Assembly: GCA_002437245.1 (NCBI GenBank)
Contig: DJOQ01000006.1
Span: 12,868-32,768, forward strand
Source of the DNA: Ruminococcaceae bacterium UBA6434
GTDB lineage: Bacteria > Bacillota > Clostridia > Oscillospirales > Acutalibacteraceae
Reading direction: 5' to 3'
Length of the DNA stretch: 19,901 bases
Positions 1-5,652 of the stretch are shown here, in pieces (position 1 is the first letter of the stretch; each line of letters starts with the position of its first letter). The position numbers and the translations under genes were made by a program. Below the pieces are notes generated by a model that saw only the letters and a list, made by a program, of their open reading frames with translations, had not been told where the DNA came from and searched no databases.

Positions 1-95
1 GCCGAAAATAATATTTTCAAGGCTTGATTTTGCACGGTAAATCCAGTTTTTGAATTGATTTACTGTGACAGTACGATTTAAAACAAAATAAAATT

Positions 96-138
96 ACAAA
101 CAGGTACGGCTTGAAAATTTCTTTCCGTACCTGTTTGT
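96..138 (-). terminator. Strong hairpin, terminator-like on the minus strand
   Basis: A perfect 14-bp stem pairs 96-109 (ACAAACAGGTACGG) with 125-138, around a 15-nt loop. Read on the plus strand it is followed by GAAATGCG, with no T-run. Read on the minus strand it is followed by AATTTTATTTTGTTTT, a good U-tract. It could be a weak terminator for an upstream plus-strand gene, or a terminator of an unrecognised minus-strand transcript. No minus-strand gene is seen immediately to its right. Confidence 0.5.
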
Positions 139-186
139 GAAATGCGAATTTTCCGAAAAAAACCTATATACTTTTTATTTAAGTTT

Positions 187-195
187 TGGTAAAAT
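187..195 (+). promoter_or_regulatory. Probable extended -10 promoter of the hydrogenase operon
   Basis: The sequence TGG-TAAAAT matches an extended -10 element (TGn plus a TATAAT-like hexamer at 190-195). The -35 region about 17 bp upstream (TATACT at 167-172) is poor, which is acceptable for an extended -10 promoter or for one that needs an activator. Transcription would start near 202, giving a leader of about 47 nt before the ATG at 249. Confidence 0.45.
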
Positions 196-203
196 AAATT
201 AAA

Positions 204-228
204 GTAAAACTCATATGTAAAGTTTTAC
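204..228. promoter_or_regulatory. Candidate operator or leader hairpin at the hydrogenase operon start
   Basis: GTAAAACT (204-211) and AGTTTTAC (221-228) are perfect inverted repeats separated by 9 nt, lying just downstream of the predicted transcription start. This is a typical place for a repressor site. The arms do not match the Rex or FNR consensus as I know them. It could equally fold as a weak AT-rich RNA hairpin just upstream of the GAAAGGG ribosome binding site at 231-237. Confidence 0.4.
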
Positions 229-248
229 GGGAAAGGGATTGTATTAAT

Positions 249-491
249 ATGAAAGTAGTAGTTTGCATCGGCAGCTCCTGCCACCTTAAGGGCTCGCGTG
301 AAGTCGTTGAAAAGCTTCAGAACCTCATAAACGACAATAACCTAAAAGACAAAGTTACTCTCAGCGGAAAGTTCTGTATGGGTAACTGCCAAAACGGCGT
401 CAGCGTTACCGTAGACGGGGAGCTCTTCTCCGTTTCGCCCGATACCGTTGAGGATTTCTTTAAAACAAACGTGCTTGACAGGCTGTCATAA
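249..491 (+). CDS. Thioredoxin-like [2Fe-2S] ferredoxin (NuoE/HydC-like small protein)
   Basis: This 80-residue protein has the cysteine pattern of the thioredoxin-fold [2Fe-2S] family: C6-x4-C11 near the N-terminus and C43-x3-C47 in CMGNCQNGV. It corresponds to the C-terminal cluster domain of NuoE or hydrogenase HydC/HydA-gamma subunits, without the helical N-terminal part. It probably passes single electrons in the cytoplasm to or from the hydrogenase-family proteins encoded next. The start is ATG with GAAAGGG at 231-237, 11 nt upstream. It is the first gene of a four-gene operon, and such a small [2Fe-2S] gene next to HydS-type genes is a recurring arrangement in Clostridia as I recall it. 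The fold and cofactor call is secure; the electron partner is inferred from context. Confidence 0.85.
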   Translation: MKVVVCIGSSCHLKGSREVVEKLQNLINDNNLKDKVTLSGKFCMGNCQNGVSVTVDGELFSVSPDTVEDFFKTNVLDRLS

Positions 492-495
492 AACT

Positions 496-508
496 CTTGC
501 GTCGCAAG
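496..508. repeat. Short perfect palindrome between the [2Fe-2S] gene and hydS
   Basis: CTTGCG-T-CGCAAG is a perfect 6-bp inverted repeat with a one-base centre. Its right arm overlaps the AAGGA at 506-510, which could serve as a ribosome binding site for hydS. As RNA it could close as a 5-bp stem with a 3-nt loop, perhaps modulating hydS translation; as DNA it could be a protein site. It could also be chance. Confidence 0.35.
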
Positions 509-524
509 GAAAAAGGTGTATAAT

Positions 525-2213
525 ATGGCAGGGTATATAAAGCTGAAAAAATCAAACTGTAAAAACTGCTATAAATGTATCAGGAATTGTCCTGTTAAAT
601 CTATCAGTTTTTCGGCTAATCAGGCGCAGATCGTTGAGGATGAGTGTATTCTTTGCGGTATGTGCTTTGTCGCGTGTCCGCAAAACGCCAAAATCATACG
701 CGACGATGTCTACAAGGCAAAAGAGCTGCTGTCAGGCGGCAGCGAAGTTTTTGTCAGCCTTGCGCCGTCGTTTATCGCCAATTACGACGCGTCGTTTACC
801 GCGATGAAAAAAGCGCTTATGTCGCTCGGCTTTGCAGGCGTTGAAGAAACCGCCGTCGGAGCCGCAACGGTAAAGGACGAGTATGACAAAATAGTTGACG
901 GCGAAAAGCAGGATATTGTTATTTCAACTTGTTGTCACACCGTAAATCTTTTGGTGCAAAAGCATTTTCCCGATGTAATACCGTATCTTGCCAAAGTAGT
1001 ATCCCCAATGCAGGCGCATTGTATGAAGCTTAAAAAAGAGCACCCGGGGGCTAAAACGGTTTTCATCGGTCCTTGTATATCAAAAAAGGCAGAGGCTGAG
1101 GAGTATCCCGGCTCGGTCGATTGCGTTCTTACCTTTGAGGAACTTTCGGGTTGGCTTGCCGAAACCGACACGGTTTTATCGCATGAGACAGATGATGACG
1201 GCGTCGAAAAGGGTAAGACAAGGTTTTTCCCGACCGCAGGCGGCATACTTAAAACCATGCTCTGCGATAACGGCGATTATACATATATGTCTGTTGACGG
1301 TATGTCCTCGTGTATTCACGCCGTAAAGGATATTGAAAAAGGCAACATACACCATTGCTTTATCGAAATGTCGGCGTGCCCGGGCAGCTGCATAGGCGGT
1401 CCTGCTATGGAAAAAAATCATCGTGCCCCGATACGCGACTATATAACGGTGCGCCGTTTTGCCGAGGAGGCAGGCGACAAAGACTTTGAGCACGGCGATT
1501 TTAAGGAAGAAGAGCTCTCAAAAAATCTCATTTATCTTGCTTCACCGCACAATATGGCAGGCAGCAGGGCAATTGAAGAGATACTTCGCAAAATGGGTAA
1601 GCAAAAGCCCGAGGACGAACTGAACTGCGGTTCCTGCGGATACAATACCTGCCGCGAAAAGGCTCAGGCGGTTTTTGAGGGAAAGGCAAATCTTGAAATG
1701 TGTCTTCCGTTCCTTAAAGACAAGGCAGAGAAATTCTCCGACAATATACTCAACAACACCCCCAACGGCATACTCATATTGAATGAAGATATGGTGGTTC
1801 AGCAGATAAATTCCGCGGCAAGGGAGATTATGAATATCCGTTACGCTTCCGATGTTGTGGGTGAACCCGTTGTGCGTATTTTGGAGCCGTTTGATTTTAT
1901 GGATGTTTTGTCAAACGGAAGAGATATTCACGATAAACGCGTCTATCTTGCCGAATACAAGAAATATATTGAAGAAACCATAGTTTACGACCATGTTTAC
2001 CATATACTTATGTGCATTATGCGCGACGTTACCGCCGAAGAGACCGAAAGGGAAAAGAAGGCGGAACTCAGCCGCCAGACAATAGAAATAACGGATAAGG
2101 TTGTCGAAAAGCAAATGCGTATAGTTCAGGAGATAGCTTCTCTGCTCGGCGAGACTACGGCCGAGACCAAGATAGCTCTTACTAAGCTTAAGGAGTCGCT
2201 GAAAGATGAATAA
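525..2213 (+). CDS. hydS: Sensory-type [FeFe]-hydrogenase homologue with PAS domain (HydS, group C-like)
   Basis: The protein has 562 residues. In order it shows two [4Fe-4S] ferredoxin motifs (C12/15/18/22 and C41/44/47/51), an H-cluster domain (about 75-300), a [4Fe-4S] domain of the CxxCG type (C368, C371, C376, C393), a PAS domain (about 404-505) and a C-terminal helical tail. H-cluster cysteines are present: C136-C137, C184 (GPC), and C285 and C289. The flanking motifs deviate from catalytic enzymes: STCCHTV instead of TSCCPxW/F, GPC instead of MPC, and SACPGSC instead of MACPGGC. This domain order is that of the putative sensory group C hydrogenases, which sense H2 rather than turn it over fast. 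No kinase or cyclase output domain is present. I chose ATG 525 (AAAAGG 8 nt upstream) over GTG 516. The end overlaps the phosphatase start by 8 bp, implying translational coupling. Confidence 0.88.
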   Translation: MAGYIKLKKSNCKNCYKCIRNCPVKSISFSANQAQIVEDECILCGMCFVACPQNAKIIRDDVYKAKELLSGGSEVFVSLAPSFIANYDASFTAMKKALMSLGFAGVEETAVGAATVKDEYDKIVDGEKQDIVISTCCHTVNLLVQKHFPDVIPYLAKVVSPMQAHCMKLKKEHPGAKTVFIGPCISKKAEAEEYPGSVDCVLTFEELSGWLAETDTVLSHETDDDGVEKGKTRFFPTAGGILKTMLCDNGDYTYMSVDGMSSCIHAVKDIEKGNIHHCFIEMSACPGSCIGGPAMEKNHRAPIRDYITVRRFAEEAGDKDFEHGDFKEEELSKNLIYLASPHNMAGSRAIEEILRKMGKQKPEDELNCGSCGYNTCREKAQAVFEGKANLEMCLPFLKDKAEKFSDNILNNTPNGILILNEDMVVQQINSAAREIMNIRYASDVVGEPVVRILEPFDFMDVLSNGRDIHDKRVYLAEYKKYIEETIVYDHVYHILMCIMRDVTAEETEREKKAELSRQTIEITDKVVEKQMRIVQEIASLLGETTAETKIALTKLKESLKDE

Positions 2214-3378
2214 TCTTTGCACAGACATAGGCCATATGAGTCTTACCAAGTACGGCGAAGAGCTGTGCGGCGATATGGTGGAGGTTATAGAGCAGGGCGA
2301 CGATGATTACGTTGTGGTGCTCGCCGACGGGCTCGGTTCGGGCGTAAAAGCCAACATTCTCTCAACCCTGACTTCAAAGATAATATCCACTATGATTGCA
2401 AACAATATGCCGCTTGAGATGTGCGTTGACACAATAGCGAAAACCCTGCCTATCTGTTCGGTGCGCGGAGTGGCTTACAGCACGTTTACCATAGTACGTA
2501 TAATAGATAACAAAGAGGCTGAAATAGCCCAATATGACAATCCGCACGTCATTTTACTGCGCGACGGCAAAAACCTTGTGTATCCCGAGACCGCAGCGGA
2601 AATTGACGGTAAGATGATATATAAATCAAAAATATCCTTAAAACTCAACGATACGCTGATTTTTACGAGCGACGGAGCGGTTTATGCCGGCATAGGTGAA
2701 AATATGAATTTCGGCTGGCAGCGCGACCAGATAATCAAGTTTATGGAAGAGTATTATCGCCCCGATTTTACCGCCAAAACGCTTTCGTCATTACTGCTTG
2801 ACCAGTGTGATAAACTATATGATGGAAAGCCGGGTGACGATACTACTGTTTGCGCAGTGAAAATACGCGAGCGGAAATCCGTAAATCTTCTTATGGGACC
2901 GCCGCGTGATCCCGCAGACGTCAATAAAATGATGTCGCTGTTTTTCGGCAAGACCGGCAAACATATTGTTTGCGGAGGCACTACGTCTACGCTTGCCGCC
3001 GAGTTCTTGGGCAAAGAGGTCAAAACGGATTTAAAATATCTTGACCCCGAAATACCGCCCATAGCAGAAATTGATGGCGTCGATTTGACTACCGAGGGCG
3101 TAATTACTATGAGCCGAGTGCTCGAGTACGCCAAGAGTTACCTTAATGATGACGATATTTACGCCGACTGGAGCGTCCGTGCGGACGGTGCGTCGCAGAT
3201 AGCGCGCATACTTTTTCAGGAGGCGACTGATATAAATTTCTTTGTCGGAACTGCAATAAATCCGGCACATCAAAATCCCAATCTTCCCATAAACTTTAAT
3301 ATCAAGATGCAGCTTGTTACGGAGCTTTCGGAATATCTGAAAAAAATGGGTAAAAGGATCAAAGTAAGTTATTTTTAA
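2206..3378 (+). CDS. SpoIIE-family PP2C-type serine phosphatase with extra C-terminal domain
   Basis: Residues 1-220 carry PP2C/SpoIIE phosphatase hallmarks: the metal-binding LADGLGSG at 39-46 (D41), TSDG at 154-157 (D156) and PGDDTTV at 209-215 (D211/D212). Such enzymes dephosphorylate serine or threonine on anti-anti-sigma-type proteins. Residues 221-390 form a further domain I cannot assign, with MGPPRDP near 230 and a Gly-Thr-rich GGTTST near 258. There are no membrane segments, unlike true SpoIIE, so it is cytoplasmic. It overlaps hydS by 8 bp and is followed 15 bp later by a hydrogenase gene, so it is the likely output of the HydS sensor. No anti-sigma or STAS partner lies in the window, so the target is unknown. 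Confidence 0.85.
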   Translation: MNNLCTDIGHMSLTKYGEELCGDMVEVIEQGDDDYVVVLADGLGSGVKANILSTLTSKIISTMIANNMPLEMCVDTIAKTLPICSVRGVAYSTFTIVRIIDNKEAEIAQYDNPHVILLRDGKNLVYPETAAEIDGKMIYKSKISLKLNDTLIFTSDGAVYAGIGENMNFGWQRDQIIKFMEEYYRPDFTAKTLSSLLLDQCDKLYDGKPGDDTTVCAVKIRERKSVNLLMGPPRDPADVNKMMSLFFGKTGKHIVCGGTTSTLAAEFLGKEVKTDLKYLDPEIPPIAEIDGVDLTTEGVITMSRVLEYAKSYLNDDDIYADWSVRADGASQIARILFQEATDINFFVGTAINPAHQNPNLPINFNIKMQLVTELSEYLKKMGKRIKVSYF

Positions 3379-3393
3379 CAAAGGGTGAATTGA

Positions 3394-4824
3394 ATGAAAA
3401 AATTTGATACGAAGGTACAGCTTTTAAAATACAAGGTCCTTCGTGAGGTTGCGCGAATAGCATTTGACGAGGGAGAGTTTTCCCTTGCAAATAATTTTAA
3501 CGATATTGCAAAGACCGTAACGAGCGACAAGGCTACAATGCGTTGCTGTATATATAAGGAGCGCGCAATAGTAGCCGAGCGCATAAAGCTTGCCTGCGGC
3601 GGCAACAGGGCAAACCCAAATATAATTGAGGTTATAGATATAGCCTGCGACGAGTGCCCCGCAAGCGGTTATCAGGTATCGCATGACTGCCGAGGCTGTA
3701 TAGCTCACCGCTGTGAAGGCGCTTGCCGCAAGGGTGCGATTTCTTTTGATGAAAATCAAAAAGCGCACATTGACAAAACCAAGTGTGTAAACTGCGGTCA
3801 GTGCGCTAAGGTTTGCCCGTACAGTGCAATTTCAAATTATACAAGGCCATGTGAAAAGGCGTGCAAAATAAAGGCGATTTCTATGGCGGACAGCGAAGAA
3901 AATCCCGCTCAGATAGATAATAACAAATGTATAAACTGCGGCGCCTGCTCTTATGCCTGCCCGTTCGGCGCAATTATGGACAAGTCGTTTATACTTGACG
4001 CCATAAGAATGTTAAAAGACAGTAACGGCGGCGAAAATTATAACGTGTATGCCGTGGTGGCCCCGTCGATAGCGAGTCAGTTTGTGTATGCGAAGCTCGG
4101 TCAGGTTGTGACCGCGATTAAAAAGCTCGGCTTTTACAGCGTGGTTGAGGCTGCTCTCGGAGCCGATATTGTAGCATACAGCGAATCAAAAGAGCTTGCC
4201 GAAAAAGGTTTTCTTACGAGCTCTTGCTGCCCGGCGTTTGTTGACTATGTCAAGAAGTTTTATCCGAAACTTACCGATAAGATTTCTCACAATCTGTCAC
4301 CCATGGCTGCAATAGCGAAGTACATAAAAGAGACCGATGAAACGGCAAAGGTCATTTTTATAGGACCCTGCACGGCAAAAAAAGCCGAGATAAAACAGGA
4401 AAAGGTTGCAAAATACGTGGACTGTGTACTCACATTTGAGGAACTTCAGGCTCTTATAGATTCGCGTGATATAGAGCTTACCGCTCTTCCTGAGGACGTA
4501 CTTGACAATGCGTCTTATTACGGCAGAATATTTGCGCGCAGCGGCGGTGTTTCCGAGGCTGTCGGGCAGGCTCTTAAAGAGCAGAATATCGACTTTGCCG
4601 TTGATCCGCTTCCGTGCGACGGTATAGAAGAGTGCAAAACGGCTCTTTTAAAGGCGTCACGCGGAATCCTTAAAAATAACTTTATCGAGGGCATGGCGTG
4701 TGTCGGCGGATGTATCGGCGGCGCGGGCTGTCTCACCCATGAGGCAAGAGATAAAAACGAGATAGACAAATACGGTAAAGAAGCTCTTGAAAAGAGTATA
4801 GGCGATGCATTGAGCCAGCTTTAA
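3394..4824 (+). CDS. Monomeric [FeFe] hydrogenase with ferredoxin-like N-terminal domains (group B-like)
   Basis: The 476-residue protein has a short helical N-terminus and then a cysteine-rich region. C99/C102/C107/C111 together with C153/C157 may bind an additional cluster. Two standard [4Fe-4S] motifs follow at C131/134/137/141 and C179/182/185/189. The H-cluster domain shows TSSCCPAF (C278, C279), GPCTAKK (C326) and MACVGGC (C436, C440). This is much closer to catalytic motifs than in HydS, and fits the group B monomeric hydrogenases as I know them. It lacks the flavin or NADH-binding partners of bifurcating enzymes, so ferredoxin is the likely redox partner for H2 evolution or uptake. 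ATG start with AAGGGTG just upstream; it is the last gene of the operon. The maturases HydEFG are not in this window. Confidence 0.87.
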   Translation: MKKFDTKVQLLKYKVLREVARIAFDEGEFSLANNFNDIAKTVTSDKATMRCCIYKERAIVAERIKLACGGNRANPNIIEVIDIACDECPASGYQVSHDCRGCIAHRCEGACRKGAISFDENQKAHIDKTKCVNCGQCAKVCPYSAISNYTRPCEKACKIKAISMADSEENPAQIDNNKCINCGACSYACPFGAIMDKSFILDAIRMLKDSNGGENYNVYAVVAPSIASQFVYAKLGQVVTAIKKLGFYSVVEAALGADIVAYSESKELAEKGFLTSSCCPAFVDYVKKFYPKLTDKISHNLSPMAAIAKYIKETDETAKVIFIGPCTAKKAEIKQEKVAKYVDCVLTFEELQALIDSRDIELTALPEDVLDNASYYGRIFARSGGVSEAVGQALKEQNIDFAVDPLPCDGIEECKTALLKASRGILKNNFIEGMACVGGCIGGAGCLTHEARDKNEIDKYGKEALEKSIGDALSQL

Positions 4825-4838
4825 AATATCGAGATTCG

Positions 4839-4877
4839 GGAACGCCGGGAAATTTCTCCGCGTTCCTTTTTCTTTTT
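4839..4877 (+). terminator. Rho-independent terminator of the hydrogenase operon
   Basis: GGAACGC (4839-4845) pairs with GCGTTCC (4860-4866), with partial pairing inside the loop. It is followed immediately by TTTTTCTTTTT. It lies 14 bp after the hydrogenase stop codon and separates that operon from spoIIR. Confidence 0.85.
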
Positions 4878-4931
4878 GTATAAATATGATTTTTCTTCCA
4901 ATAATTACCTTACGAAAGGATGAAAAAACAT

Positions 4932-5561
4932 ATGAAAACAAAAACAGAAAAACTTATTCGAAGATTGGAAATATCAATAGCAGTAGCGCTTGTTATAACG
5001 TCGGTTTTCAGCCTTGTATCCTTTGCCGCGTCGTGCGGTGACGTAAGGCACGACGTATTGCGTATGCACGTAATAGCAAATTCAAACAGCGACGAAGATC
5101 AGGCTTTGAAGCTCAAGGTGCGCGACGCCGTACTCAAAGAGGGAAAGGACATATTTGACGGCTCTCTCACAAGTGCGGATGCCGAAAGGGTGCTTATACC
5201 GCAAAAGGAGCGGCTTGAGGAGGCGGCACGCAAAGTGATACGCGAAAACGGATTTGATTATGACGTCAGACTCGAAATAGGTAAGGACTTTTTTTCAACG
5301 CGGACTTATGATGACCGTATTACCCTTCCTGCCGGTGAATATGAGGCTGTACGCGTAATAATAGGCGAGGGCAAGGGCAAAAACTGGTGGTGCGTTATGT
5401 TTCCGCCTATGTGTTTGCCCGCCGCCGAATCCTCCGATGATACGGAACTTAAAGACGTTTTGTCCGATGACGAGCTTAAAGTTGTAGAAAGTGACCCAAA
5501 ATTTGAACCGCGGTTCAAAATAATTGAGATTTATGAGAAATTAGCGCAGAAAATGAAATAA
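4932..5561 (+). CDS. spoIIR: Stage II sporulation protein R (SpoIIR)
   Basis: This 209-residue protein has an N-terminal hydrophobic segment (about 13-33) serving as signal or anchor, then the family hallmark LRMHVIANSNSDEDQ, followed by LKLKVRDAVL. SpoIIR is secreted from the forespore and triggers SpoIIGA-dependent processing of pro-sigma-E in the mother cell. The length is close to that of the Bacillus subtilis protein. ATG 4932 is preferred, with AAAGGA at 4915-4920, 11 nt upstream. ATG 4920 overlaps that ribosome binding site and is unlikely. The gene stands alone between a terminator and a large inverted repeat. In known spore formers it is under sigma-F; I could not find a convincing sigma-F box here. 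The organism is therefore probably a spore former. Confidence 0.92.
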   Translation: MKTKTEKLIRRLEISIAVALVITSVFSLVSFAASCGDVRHDVLRMHVIANSNSDEDQALKLKVRDAVLKEGKDIFDGSLTSADAERVLIPQKERLEEAARKVIRENGFDYDVRLEIGKDFFSTRTYDDRITLPAGEYEAVRVIIGEGKGKNWWCVMFPPMCLPAAESSDDTELKDVLSDDELKVVESDPKFEPRFKIIEIYEKLAQKMK

Positions 5562-5568
5562 GGCTTTT

Positions 5569-5628
5569 AATATCCTTTTGTTTTTGCTATAATTACCGTA
5601 ATGGTAATTTCTGAGACAAAAGGATATT
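5569..5628. repeat. Nested inverted repeat between spoIIR and the hexosaminidase gene
   Basis: A perfect 13-bp outer repeat joins AATATCCTTTTGT (5569-5581) to ACAAAAGGATATT (5616-5628). Inside it lies a perfect 7-bp inner repeat, AATTACC (5591-5597) with GGTAATT (5603-5609). The outer stem starts 7 nt after the spoIIR stop and is followed by ATTTTT, so it could act as the spoIIR terminator. The inner palindrome overlaps the end of an extended -10 element and the expected start site, so it could be an operator for the next operon. Both roles may coexist. Confidence 0.7.
5585..5593 (+). promoter_or_regulatory. Extended -10 promoter for the GH20-Na/Pi-DegV operon
   Basis: TGC-TATAAT is a perfect extended -10 element (TATAAT at 5588-5593). 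No good -35 hexamer is seen 16-18 bp upstream, where the sequence is TTTTAA-like. Transcription would start near 5600 inside the inner palindrome, giving a leader of about 50 nt before the ATG at 5653. Confidence 0.55.
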
Positions 5629-5652
5629 ATTTTTGCGAAAGGGTCGTTGGAA

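Larger units (their letters stand above)
1..248. other. Intergenic leader of the hydrogenase operon, rich in inverted repeats
   Basis: No gene is visible here. The stretch is AT-rich and contains several inverted repeats: GTAAATC at 37-43 with GATTTAC at 57-63, the compact palindrome TACTG-tga-CAGTA at 61-73, a 14-bp-stem hairpin at 96-138 and an 8-bp inverted repeat at 204-228. The last two and the probable promoter are listed separately. The gene to the left is outside the window. Confidence 0.6.

Noticed and set aside
249..4824. Electron-bifurcating trimeric hydrogenase (HydABC)
   Set aside because: No NuoF-like flavin/NADH subunit is encoded. The small [2Fe-2S] protein is only a NuoE-like cluster domain, and the two large proteins are a sensor-type and a monomeric enzyme.
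4878..4910. Sigma-F promoter for spoIIR
   Set aside because: A GTATA at 4878-4882 could be a -35 element, but the GGnnAnAnT-type -10 is missing at the right distance; I could not support it.
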